Below, piece by piece: positions 7,938 to 14,682 of a stretch of 23,586 nucleotides of DNA. Made by a program: the position numbers and the translations under genes. Below the pieces are notes generated by a model that was given only the letters and a program-made list of their open reading frames with translations, was not told the DNA's origin and ran no database searches. The stretch comes from a bacterium (GTDB lineage Bacteria; UBP18; UBA7526): positions 1 to 23,586 of the forward strand of contig JAUWXM010000008.1 in NCBI GenBank assembly GCA_030616365.1. Reading direction: 5' to 3'. Every line of letters begins with the position of its first letter. Position 1 is the stretch's first letter.

Positions 7938-8626
7938 TCTTTAACCCTCTGTAAGTAATATAGTCCAGCATTGATTAAGAAGGCAATGGCGAGTAGTATG
8001 ATCCCTAAGGCCAAGGCGATCTCAAACTTTCCCTTCCCGGTCTCTAAGGCAATGGCCGTAGACATCACCCGGGTAGTTCCCTTTATATTCCCTCCCACGA
8101 TCATGGCTGCTCCGATCTCAGTAATTACCCTCCCAAACCCAGCGATTAAAGCTGCTAAGATGGCCACTCTCGCTTCCCTTAAAACGGTCAAAGTCGTCTG
8201 GACTTTTGTTGCCCCAAGAGAGATGGCGCTCTTAGTAATGGAGGGGTCCACGCCTTTCACTGCTACTAAGGATAAAGCTCCAATAATGGGAGTTGCTAAG
8301 ATAGTCTGGGCAGTGATCATGGCACTTGGGGTATAGAGAAGTCCTAACATACCCAGAGGACCCCTATGGGATAAGAAGAGATAGATGAAGAGCCCCACCA
8401 CTACTGTGGGAAGGGCGAAGCAGGTGTTGAGTATGGTAGTTATTACTCCCCTTCCCGGAAATTTATGAAGCCCAACCAATGCTCCCAGGGGAATGCCGAG
8501 GCATGAGGCCAGAAGAACCGCAGTTCCTGAAATGCGCAGGGATAGGAATATAATGGTATAGGTCCCTCTGTCCAGAGTGAAAAGTAAGCGAAAGGCCTCT
8601 TTAAGGCCTGCCAATATGTAATCCAT
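7934..8626 (-). CDS. tupB: Tungstate ABC transporter permease TupB
   Basis: A membrane permease of about 230 residues with several hydrophobic segments and the cytoplasmic EAA-type loop (SLGATKVQTTLTVLREARVAILAALIAGFGRVITEIGAAMIVGG). The frame is open up to 8677, but I choose the ATG at 8626 (protein starting MDYILAGLKEAFRLL) because it lies 1 nt after the tupA stop, has GGGGGA upstream and gives the usual TupB length. The longer form would add 17 residues encoded in the tupA overlap. It forms the membrane channel through which tungstate released by TupA enters, driven by TupC, whose start overlaps this stop by 4 nt. Confidence 0.92.
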   Translation of the reverse strand: MDYILAGLKEAFRLLFTLDRGTYTIIFLSLRISGTAVLLASCLGIPLGALVGLHKFPGRGVITTILNTCFALPTVVVGLFIYLFLSHRGPLGMLGLLYTPSAMITAQTILATPIIGALSLVAVKGVDPSITKSAISLGATKVQTTLTVLREARVAILAALIAGFGRVITEIGAAMIVGGNIKGTTRVMSTAIALETGKGKFEIALALGIILLAIAFLINAGLYYLQRVKE

Positions 8627-8627
8627 A

Positions 8628-9446
8628 CTATTCCCCCACGGGATGGAAGAGTGGTTCCCCAAACTCTTCCTTGCCAAACTCCCTTATTATCTTCTTTCCT
8701 TTATTTGAAATGAGAAAGTTAATAAATTCTATACCTTTTCTATAATTAATGTGGGCATACTTTTTAGGATTAACTAATATTATGCTGTACGGGTTATATA
8801 ATAACTGATTTCTGTTAGAGAGCATAATTAAAGCTATCCTACCTTTACAGGATAGATAGGTAGCGTGATCTGTTAGGCAGTAGGCTTTCTTCTGGCTTGC
8901 TATAACTAAAGTGGCTCCCATCCCCTGTCCCGTCTCCTGATACCATTCACCCTCTGGAATTAAACCCACTTTTTTCCAGAGTTGTCTCTCCCTTTTATGG
9001 GTTCCAGAATCATCTCCCCGGGAGATGAAAAGCGCTTTTTTATGAGCAATGGTAGATAAGGCAGATATTACCCCACTCATCCCCTTAATCTTCGCTGGAT
9101 CATCCTCTGGTCCTACAATGACGAAGTCATTATACATGATACTCTTTCTATTTACCCCATATCCATCCCTTACAAATTTCTTCTCGGTCTCCGGATCATG
9201 GACCAGGATTAGGTCACAATCCCCATTCTTTGCTAACTGAATGGCCTTCCCTGTTCCACAGGCAATAACATCTACCTTTGCTTCTGCCTCTTTCTCAAAG
9301 ACCGGGATCAGGGCATCGAGAAGACCAGAGTTCTCTACGCTTGTGGTAGTAGCCAAAATAAGATGGGAAACTCCTTTCCTGCAGCCCAGGGTAAAGACCA
9401 TGACAAATATAAATCCCAAAAGAAATATCTTCTTTTTCATTCGCAT
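8628..9446 (-). CDS. tupA: Tungstate-binding lipoprotein TupA
   Basis: A 272-residue substrate-binding protein. The signal sequence ends in the lipobox FTLGC with the lipid-carrying Cys at residue 22, so the mature protein is anchored outside the cytoplasmic membrane. The TTTS motif (33-36) and SRGDDSGTH (142-150) are the signatures of TupA-type tungstate binders and distinguish it from ModA, WtpA and PstS. The length fits. It starts at ATG 9446 or the ATG at 9440; neither has a clear Shine-Dalgarno, which is unusual in this window. It is the first gene of tupABC. Upstream lie four TTCGCG words and then a structured leader with a terminator and a strong promoter, so expression is probably regulated by premature termination. 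Confidence 0.94.
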   Translation of the reverse strand: MRMKKKIFLLGFIFVMVFTLGCRKGVSHLILATTTSVENSGLLDALIPVFEKEAEAKVDVIACGTGKAIQLAKNGDCDLILVHDPETEKKFVRDGYGVNRKSIMYNDFVIVGPEDDPAKIKGMSGVISALSTIAHKKALFISRGDDSGTHKRERQLWKKVGLIPEGEWYQETGQGMGATLVIASQKKAYCLTDHATYLSCKGRIALIMLSNRNQLLYNPYSIILVNPKKYAHINYRKGIEFINFLISNKGKKIIREFGKEEFGEPLFHPVGE

Positions 9447-9453
9447 TCTTTTA

Positions 9454-9512
9454 TTCGCGACTATTCGCGTTTGTTTATTACGTTCCTGCCCGATAGTTCG
9501 CGTTGATTCGCG
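9454..9512. repeat. Four TTCGCG words between leader terminator and tupA
   Basis: TTCGCG occurs at 9454-9459, 9464-9469, 9497-9502 and 9507-9512, that is two pairs with a 10-bp step, one helical turn, inside the untranslated region of tupA. The arrangement may be a dispersed intergenic repeat or a binding site; the sequence does not decide. It replaces the region where a Shine-Dalgarno for tupA would be expected. Confidence 0.55.
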
Positions 9513-9516
9513 TCAC

Positions 9517-9554
9517 AAAAAAACCAGCTCCCGTGGACTTAAAGAAGCTGGTTT
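9517..9554 (-). terminator. Rho-independent terminator in the tupA leader
   Basis: On the minus strand a 9-bp perfect stem (AAACCAGCT paired with AGCTGGTTT; plus-strand arms 9521-9529 and 9546-9554) with a 16-nt loop is followed by seven T residues. It lies between a strong promoter at 9677-9705 and tupA, so it would stop tupABC transcription unless prevented. The loop contains part of CTCCCGTG, which is complementary to an upstream leader segment, so the hairpin is probably switchable. It may also serve as the terminator of the upstream DUF4139 gene. Confidence 0.85.
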
Positions 9555-9670
9555 AAATCTCCTTTCCAAACACGGGAGGTATCCCAATTTCTCGGGATGC
9601 CCTATCGCCCCGATATCATATTCCTTAATTGGAACTTAGTACATCGGGGTCGGAGCAATATTAAGTTTTC
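9517..9670 (-). promoter_or_regulatory. Putative riboswitch-like leader controlling tupABC
   Basis: About 150 nt between a sigma70-type promoter and the terminator are rich in pairing. Seen on the minus strand: CCCCGAT (plus 9643-9649) with ATCGGGG (9608-9614), enclosing a small TTCC/GGAA hairpin; ATCCC (9594-9598) with GGGAT (9581-9585); and CTCCCGTG (9571-9578) complementary to CACGGGAG (9528-9535), which shares 2 nt with the terminator arm and would compete with it or form a pseudoknot. The Moco RNA motif is known to precede pterin cofactor and tungstate transport genes, and the CCTCCC...GGAAAGG stretch recalls it loosely. The class assignment is inference; no covariance check could be done. 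Confidence 0.5.
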
Positions 9671-9676
9671 AAGTTT

Positions 9677-9705
9677 AGTATAATCTAATTTCCTGTCTCT
9701 GTCAA
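9677..9705 (-). promoter_or_regulatory. Sigma70-type promoter of tupABC
   Basis: On the minus strand TTGACA (9705-9700) and TATACT (9682-9677) are separated by exactly 17 bp, a near-consensus housekeeping promoter. It sits immediately beyond the stop of the DUF4139 gene (9713) and about 230 bp from tupA, which leaves room for the structured leader. Expected transcription start is near 9670. Confidence 0.85.
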
Positions 9706-9712
9706 GTCAAAA

Positions 9713-11368
9713 TTATAATCCTTGGATCCTGACTCCTCTGGGATATTCTATAGAGAAAGAGAAGTTAAGCTCTTTCTTCTCTTTGGGAAGAAGGTCAAAC
9801 CCCCACTTTATAATACCCTGCTCTATCTCTTCTGTGGGTTCATCACTCATCTCAAGGAGTTTAACCTTAATTTTGGAATCCTGAGAGACCGGAATCTGGT
9901 CAATAATGGTAATGGTTTCCTTCTCTTTCTTATAATTCTCAACCTCTATCTTATAAGCATAAGTGGTCTCTTTCTTCTTGCCAGAGGATTTAGTCTTTTT
10001 GCTTATCAGCTCTCTCTTCACCTTTATTCCTTCATCGACCCCTAAGAATAGTTCGTATTCCTCCTGCGGGGCAATGGTATCGATTCTGGAAATCCCAATA
10101 TAATCTGCTCCGGAGAAGACATTCACTTTACCCGCCAAAAGAGGATAATCGGTATCGTTGATTATGGTGGCTTTGAGATAGGCATAAGGAGAGAGGCGGG
10201 GCACAGAGGAATATTCCAGCTCTGCTAAGGATAACCTCTTGACATCGATGGTTGTCTTATGGGGAGTGCCATCGCTTGGAATACTCTCCTTCTTCTTAAT
10301 ATTGAAGACCACTGATATCCCTCTCTCCTCTATCTCGGAAATCATAGGCTTGACTATCGTTATTGCTCCCTCTTTCATTACAAATGCGTATTCATCAACT
10401 GCTTTCCCTAAAACTACTTCCTTAGCTAATTCTTCTTCTTTTTCCCGATATAACTTAGCCTTAAATCTAATCGGCTCGTAGATTCTCAAATACCAAGGGG
10501 ACGGTTCTGGATGCCGGGCACCGACCACTGGCCGAGCCGTAGAAAGGGTAAGGTTAACATCCTCCCAATTCTCTCCCGTCTTTTGACTTACTACTCCATA
10601 ATAGGTAAGTTCCACTTCTTTAGAAGCCACTTGACCCCGGGCATCGTATAAGGGGTGCCATCTCGCTCCCAGAATGACATAAGAGAGTTCTAAATCGAGG
10701 ATACCCATCCTGGTAACCTCAACCGTTACCAGAACCGATTTTTCCTCTAGTGCTCTGTGGCCTCTAATCTTTCTCAGCTCCTTCTCCAGTCTCACTATTT
10801 TGACCTTAAGTTTCCGTCTCTTGACTTCGGCATCGAGGCGTTCCCGAGCGTTCTTGGTTAAATTAGTATTGAGAAATTTTAAAATGGCCCGCCAATCGCT
10901 TACTGTGGGTTTTTGAATAAGCATCTTCTTTGAGATATCCTCCGGCATCTGCACCTTTATCGATTTAAGGAACTCATCCTGAGTTTTTGAAATCTCAACC
11001 TTATCCCGAAGGGCTTTATCCTGGTCTTTAAGTCCTTGAATCTCCTCTTCTAACTTCTTTATCTTCTCCCCCCGGGGTTTCTCTAAAAAAGTTCTTTTTA
11101 TATCCAACCCTAAGATTTTAGCCCGGGCACTTCCCCTCCCTGTAGCATAAATGGAATCTTCCAGAATACCCGCCGGAAGGTCTTTAAAGAGCAGTTCATA
11201 CTTACCCGGCTGAAGGGTCAGGCGGTTAGTCCTGGTAACCAGAGCCCGATCTGAATAGACTGTAACTGCGGATATCTTTGATTCGACCTCTTTTGCTACT
11301 GGGCTTCCCATTACTGCTGCACTAGTCAAAAGCAATACCACCAGAATTAAAGGAATAATCTTCTTCAT
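9713..11368 (-). CDS. Exported DUF4140/DUF4139 domain protein
   Basis: A 551-residue protein of the DUF4139 family (sometimes called mucoidy inhibitor A-like). Residues 1-22 are a signal peptide. The N-terminal DUF4140-like part (about 30-125) begins ISAVTVYSDRALVTRTNRLTLQPGKYELLFKDLP; a charged, probably coiled-coil stretch follows (about 100-205), then the beta-rich DUF4139 region to the C-terminus, with LSYVILGARWHPLYDARGQ and the end SIEYPRG typical of it. Biochemical function is unknown in the family. It has its own promoter at 11396-11424 and a strong GAAGGAGG before the ATG. It is followed directly by the tupA promoter, so it is probably a single-gene unit. Confidence 0.9.
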   Translation of the reverse strand: MKKIIPLILVVLLLTSAAVMGSPVAKEVESKISAVTVYSDRALVTRTNRLTLQPGKYELLFKDLPAGILEDSIYATGRGSARAKILGLDIKRTFLEKPRGEKIKKLEEEIQGLKDQDKALRDKVEISKTQDEFLKSIKVQMPEDISKKMLIQKPTVSDWRAILKFLNTNLTKNARERLDAEVKRRKLKVKIVRLEKELRKIRGHRALEEKSVLVTVEVTRMGILDLELSYVILGARWHPLYDARGQVASKEVELTYYGVVSQKTGENWEDVNLTLSTARPVVGARHPEPSPWYLRIYEPIRFKAKLYREKEEELAKEVVLGKAVDEYAFVMKEGAITIVKPMISEIEERGISVVFNIKKKESIPSDGTPHKTTIDVKRLSLAELEYSSVPRLSPYAYLKATIINDTDYPLLAGKVNVFSGADYIGISRIDTIAPQEEYELFLGVDEGIKVKRELISKKTKSSGKKKETTYAYKIEVENYKKEKETITIIDQIPVSQDSKIKVKLLEMSDEPTEEIEQGIIKWGFDLLPKEKKELNFSFSIEYPRGVRIQGL

Positions 11369-11395
11369 CGTTTTTTGCCTCCTTCATTTGTTTTC

Positions 11396-11424
11396 AGTCT
11401 ATCATAAGTAAGAAATAAAGTCAA
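11396..11424 (-). promoter_or_regulatory. Sigma70-type promoter of the DUF4139 gene
   Basis: On the minus strand TTGACT (11424-11419) and TAGACT (11401-11396) are separated by 17 bp. The element sits in the 57-bp gap just after the stop of the HAD gene (11426) and about 28 bp from the start of the DUF4139 gene, with GGAGG between. Confidence 0.7.
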
Positions 11425-11425
11425 A

Positions 11426-12007
11426 TTATCTAATTGACTTGGCTATCTCATTTTTTACTCTTATCCAGTCTTCCTCAGAGGATTCTATTACTTTAATGGC
11501 TGCTATTCCGCAGGTTTGATAAGCGGTAATATCCCGGTCTCTATCACCGACCCCAAAGATAACATCATAACTTTTCTGGATGGCTCTGACAGTATCAATC
11601 TTGTATTCCATACTTCGAGCAAAGAGCTTTCTATGATATACCTCTCCTTCTGGGAAGTTATGTGCCTTTAGCCACCATTTGGTTGCCTCAAGAACCGTGG
11701 TCTCTCTGCTACTCACATAGAATATTTTAATCCCCTTCTGCTTTATCCATCTTAAAACCTCTCGGGACTTAAGGATTGGCTTATCTTGTTTTACTAGTTC
11801 GGGGTTAAAGTACTTTCTCCAGTTTGTGCTACCATCTGGGTTAGTGGCCATTGCTCGTCTTTCCTTTTCATTGGCAATCGTTCCATCGATATCAATGACA
11901 CAGGCTTTAGGCTTAGGTGGCTGGGCAAGGGTTTTCTGGGCTCCAGCAAAGAAGATAGAAATAATAACTAACCCCAGAATCCCAATCCATAGATACTTTC
12001 TTCTCAT
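11426..12007 (-). CDS. Exported HAD-superfamily acid phosphatase-like protein
   Basis: A 193-residue HAD-fold protein with an N-terminal signal peptide or anchor (hydrophobic about 6-23, then AGAQKTLAQPP). The four HAD motifs are present: DIDGT (39-43) with the nucleophile Asp, Ser/Thr in YVSSRE (97-102), Lys near 136 (EYKID) and GDRDRD (154-159). The arrangement resembles class B/lipoprotein-type acid phosphatases and the phosphatase domain of polynucleotide kinases. Substrate unknown. The ATG has AAAGGAG about 8 nt upstream, and the gene begins 16 bp after the small Cys-containing gene, so it appears co-transcribed with the MobB-like gene although its product is predicted to be outside the cytoplasm. 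Confidence 0.85.
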   Translation of the reverse strand: MRRKYLWIGILGLVIISIFFAGAQKTLAQPPKPKACVIDIDGTIANEKERRAMATNPDGSTNWRKYFNPELVKQDKPILKSREVLRWIKQKGIKIFYVSSRETTVLEATKWWLKAHNFPEGEVYHRKLFARSMEYKIDTVRAIQKSYDVIFGVGDRDRDITAYQTCGIAAIKVIESSEEDWIRVKNEIAKSIR

Positions 12008-12023
12008 CTCTTTCGTCTCCTTT

Positions 12024-12200
12024 CTATTCGTGTCTCCTACCGAAGCAGCCTAATTGGCAGTCAATAATCTTGATTCCCAATTCATTCGCTATCTTGCCAA
12101 TCTCTATGGGTTTCACTTTCAACCGTTTAGCCAGAGCCAAGGCTTCAACACAGGGAATTCTTTTTTCCTTAGCTATTTTCAAAAGTTCGTCTTTTATCAC
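12024..12200 (-). CDS. 58-residue Cys-motif protein coupled to the MobB-like gene
   Basis: A short gene of 58 codons starting at GTG 12200, overlapping the MobB-like stop as GTGA. The protein begins MIKDELLKIAKEKRIPC and ends with IIDCQLGCFGRRHE. The body looks like a small helical, helix-turn-helix-like domain (VEALALAKRLKVKPIEIGKIANELGIKI), followed by a conserved-looking CxxxC within CQLGCFG that could bind metal; a third Cys is at residue 17. Strong overlap with the preceding gene and an AAAGGAG-spaced gene after it support its reality. I do not know an experimentally characterised member. A small DNA- or metal-binding partner of the MobB-like protein is a reasonable guess only. Confidence 0.75.
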   Translation of the reverse strand: MIKDELLKIAKEKRIPCVEALALAKRLKVKPIEIGKIANELGIKIIDCQLGCFGRRHE

Positions 12201-12658
12201 TTTATTTTCTCCTTAACAAACCTTACTGCCTTATCAAACTCCTTTGGAGAAATTACTAAATCCACTTTCTTTAATGCTTTCTTGGCGCTTTCCTTCGTTT
12301 TCTTTCCCCTTGCCTTGATAAGTATAGCAATGTCCGGCTTGATATAATCCAAGACGCCTGTTCCTTCAATGATTACCCCCTTGCATTCAGAGACCATCCC
12401 TAAGGCAACCTTTAAAGCCCAACCTAAGTCTTTTCTGGGAGAACTAACCAGGACGACCTTCTCTGCTCCCGCCTCCTTCAGTAAGGCGGTATCTTTTCCT
12501 AGAACTTCAATCGCCTCATCCTTAGAAGTAATAGAAATGTTCTTTTTAGAAACTGTAGTCTTTATCGCTCCGAAGCCCTTCAAACCTTTAAGAATCTTGC
12601 AGGCCAGAGCGGTCTTCCCCACCCCCTTATGCGCTCCAGATATAGTAATAATCTTCAC
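12197..12658 (-). CDS. MobB-like P-loop GTPase
   Basis: About 153 residues starting with KIITISGAHKGVGKTALACK, a Walker A loop (GAHKGVGKT) at the very N-terminus as in MobB and related SIMIBI P-loop proteins. Later segments IKTTVSK, DTALLKEAGAEKVVLVSS and GVIIEGTGVLDYIKPDIAIL match the MobB pattern. MobB assists formation of guanine dinucleotide forms of the cofactor. The frame is open to an ATG at 12709, but the extra 17 residues are encoded by a GGTGCGGGGTGAAGAT direct repeat, so I prefer the GTG at 12658, which has AGAAGG upstream. No MobA is present in the window, so the role is not certain. It overlaps the 58-residue gene by 3 nt. Confidence 0.7.
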   Translation of the reverse strand: MKIITISGAHKGVGKTALACKILKGLKGFGAIKTTVSKKNISITSKDEAIEVLGKDTALLKEAGAEKVVLVSSPRKDLGWALKVALGMVSECKGVIIEGTGVLDYIKPDIAILIKARGKKTKESAKKALKKVDLVISPKEFDKAVRFVKEKIK

Positions 12659-12787
12659 CCCGCACCTTCTACCATCTTCACCCCGCACATTTTTGTATTC
12701 ACCCAGCACCTTTTACTTTGAGGTATCCTTTCGTAGCAGAAAGGTGCTGGGTTTATTTCCTGTCTTTGCTTAAAGGTGCGGGGTTCA
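12656..12787. repeat. Nested inverted repeats upstream of the MobB-like gene
   Basis: ACCCAGCACCTTT (about 12702-12714) is the exact inverse of AAAGGTGCTGGGT (about 12739-12751), a 13-bp stem with about 24 nt between. Outside it, ACCCCGCACC-type words (near 12658, 12680) face AAGGTGCGGGGT (near 12774-12785), giving a second layer. The word CTTCACCCCGCAC is itself directly repeated. No T-run follows, so this is not a standard terminator. It is probably a dispersed palindromic element; part of it could be translated if the MobB-like gene used its upstream ATG. Confidence 0.65.
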
Positions 12788-12797
12788 TCTTTAGTCC

Positions 12798-13001
12798 TTA
12801 GAGAGAATTGACGTAACTCTCAATCAATGCCTTTGCTTCTTCTACCTGCTCTTTTGAAGTTAGAATATCTACCTTGCCCATAGGACCTAAGTGAGGGATA
12901 TCTGCGGAACGAAGCATTGCTGGAATCCCATTCTTCTCTAATAAATCTTTCAACATCTCGGCAATCGACCTATTCGGTGCAAGGTAGGCTACTTCCCACA
13001 T
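12798..13001 (-). CDS. DUF2007-like small protein
   Basis: A 67-residue protein, MWEVAYLAPNRSIAEMLKD followed by LLEKNGIPAMLRSADIPHLGP and VDILTSKEQVEEAKALIES. The beta-alpha-beta-beta-alpha pattern and the positions of ILTSKEQVEEAKALI match the DUF2007 (putative signal-transducing, PII-like ferredoxin-like fold) family, whose function is not established. The short length is normal. It follows rsmI by 61 bp and precedes the palindrome-rich gap before the MobB-like gene, so it may close the nadE-rsmI transcript. Confidence 0.75.
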   Translation of the reverse strand: MWEVAYLAPNRSIAEMLKDLLEKNGIPAMLRSADIPHLGPMGKVDILTSKEQVEEAKALIESYVNSL

Positions 13002-13062
13002 TTAATATTCCCCTTCATCTCCCTTTGAATTTTTGGTGAGGGTCTATCAGGAATAGCTCAAT

Positions 13063-13896
13063 CTAGAGTTTCAGACTTGTTTGGTAGACTTCTCTTTTGG
13101 GAATGCTACGTAATTGGGCGACTCTTTTGATGGCTTCTTTTTTGGAGAGGTTCTCTTCTTTCATCACTAATTTTAGGTGGTCGAGGATTGATAAATTCTG
13201 CCACTTCTCTTTTAGGATCTCTCTTTCTTGAGCACCTTTTAAGATAATGGTGAATTCTCCTTTTGGCTTAACAAATTTCTCTATTGCTTCGCTTACCTTT
13301 CCTCTGAATGTCTCCTCAAACTTCTTGGTAAGTTCCCTGGTCAAAGAGACCTCTCTATCTCCTAAAATTTCTAATATATCTTCTAAGGTAGCAACCAATC
13401 TATGAGGCGCCTCATAGAAGATGATGGTTCTTTTTTCAGACTTTAATTCCTTTAACTTGTCACATCTTGCCTTCTTTTTAGAAGGAAGGAATCCCTCAAA
13501 GACAAAGCTGTCTGTGGGAAGGCCAGAGATGACCAAAGAAGGGACAAAGGCGGTCGGACCTGGTATGGGGAGAATAGAGATATTCTCTTTTAATGCTTTC
13601 TGGATAATAAAATAGCCCGGATCGGATATTCCGGGCATCCCAGCATCAGAGACTAAAGCAATATTCTTTCCCTCTTTTAATTTCTCAATTAAGAAATCGG
13701 CCTTGGTTATCTTATTATGCTCAAAGTAAGAGGTTAAAGGAATATGGATGTTATATCTATTTAATAGCTTCCTCGTCCTTCTGGTATCCTCACAAGCGAT
13801 TAAATCGACCTCTCTTAAAATTCTCAACGCTCTTAGGGTAATATCTTCCAAGTTCCCAATAGGTGTTCCCACTATGTAGAGAGTTCCTGATATCAT
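13063..13896 (-). CDS. rsmI: 16S rRNA 2'-O-ribose C1402 methyltransferase RsmI
   Basis: A 277-residue tetrapyrrole-methylase-fold enzyme that uses SAM to 2'-O-methylate C1402 of 16S rRNA. Near-diagnostic motifs are VGTPIGNLEDITLRAL at the N-terminus (GTPIGNL around 10-16), ACEDTRRTRKLL, SDAGMPGISDPGY, PGPTAFVPSLVISGLPTDSFVFEGFLP and the FYEAPHRLVATLEDI stretch. The length is typical. It begins 6 bp after nadE, so the two are co-transcribed. The start codon has only a weak purine stretch upstream. Confidence in the family is very high. Confidence 0.97.
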   Translation of the reverse strand: MISGTLYIVGTPIGNLEDITLRALRILREVDLIACEDTRRTRKLLNRYNIHIPLTSYFEHNKITKADFLIEKLKEGKNIALVSDAGMPGISDPGYFIIQKALKENISILPIPGPTAFVPSLVISGLPTDSFVFEGFLPSKKKARCDKLKELKSEKRTIIFYEAPHRLVATLEDILEILGDREVSLTRELTKKFEETFRGKVSEAIEKFVKPKGEFTIILKGAQEREILKEKWQNLSILDHLKLVMKEENLSKKEAIKRVAQLRSIPKREVYQTSLKL

Positions 13897-13902
13897 ATCT
13901 CA

Positions 13903-14673
13903 TCACAATCTGGCAACAGGAGCTGGCCTTCTCTTATGTTCTGTATTCTTTATTTTATTCTTTACTTTTTCAATGAACTCTTTCTTGAATCCTAATTCTA
14001 TCAGTTCTTCGTCACTCTTCTTCTCGTTAAGCATATGATAGAGGAGTCTATCCACCTCTTCGTAAGTAAAGCCCAGTTCCCCTTCATCTGTCTGGCCAGG
14101 CCAGAGGCCAGCGGTAGGGACTTTTTTAATGATTCTATCTGGAACTCTTAAATCTTTAGCCAGTTGCCTCACCTGAGTCTTGTATAAATCCCCCAGAGGC
14201 TCAATATCCACTCCTCCATCACCATACTTTGTAAAATATCCTAAGAGTAGCTCTGTCTTATTGCTCGTCCCTAAAACAAGTGCCTTATACTTTGCTGCCT
14301 GATCATATAGGAGAATCATCCTCGTTCGGGCCATGATGTTTCCTTTTCTAATCTTGTCTGTATCCTTCAAAGAAGCCAGGAGGCTATCTATTACAGGGGC
14401 AATTTCTATCTCAACAAGATTGATTTCTAAGGTCTTTATTACTTCTTTGGCATCCCCTACATCTTTTTTACTCGTTGTCTTGGAAGGCAGGATTATACCA
14501 TAGACGTTTTCTGCTCCCAGGGCTTCTTTCGCCAAATAAGTAACGACAGAAGAGTCTAATCCTCCAGATAATCCAAAGACTACTTTGCTGAAGCCTGCCT
14601 CTTTCACCTGCTTCCGAATAAACTCAACTATCTTCTCTTTTACTCTCTTGATATCAATCTTCAACTCTTCCAT
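13903..14673 (-). CDS. nadE: NH3-dependent NAD+ synthetase NadE
   Basis: About 256 residues, the ammonia-dependent form without a glutaminase domain. It adenylates nicotinate adenine dinucleotide and amidates it to NAD+, the last step of NAD synthesis. The PP-loop SGGLDSS is at about 36-42; GTSNKTELLLGYFTKYGDGGVDIEPLGDLYKTQVRQLA and GLWPGQTDEGELGFTYEEVD are standard NadE segments. I choose the ATG at 14673 because AGGTGA lies about 5 nt upstream; a GTG at 14682 directly after the TPR gene's stop is possible. Ammonia would have to come from outside or from a separate glutaminase. Tightly linked to rsmI downstream. Confidence 0.96.
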   Translation of the reverse strand: MEELKIDIKRVKEKIVEFIRKQVKEAGFSKVVFGLSGGLDSSVVTYLAKEALGAENVYGIILPSKTTSKKDVGDAKEVIKTLEINLVEIEIAPVIDSLLASLKDTDKIRKGNIMARTRMILLYDQAAKYKALVLGTSNKTELLLGYFTKYGDGGVDIEPLGDLYKTQVRQLAKDLRVPDRIIKKVPTAGLWPGQTDEGELGFTYEEVDRLLYHMLNEKKSDEELIELGFKKEFIEKVKNKIKNTEHKRRPAPVARL

Positions 14674-14682
14674 CCTGATCAC

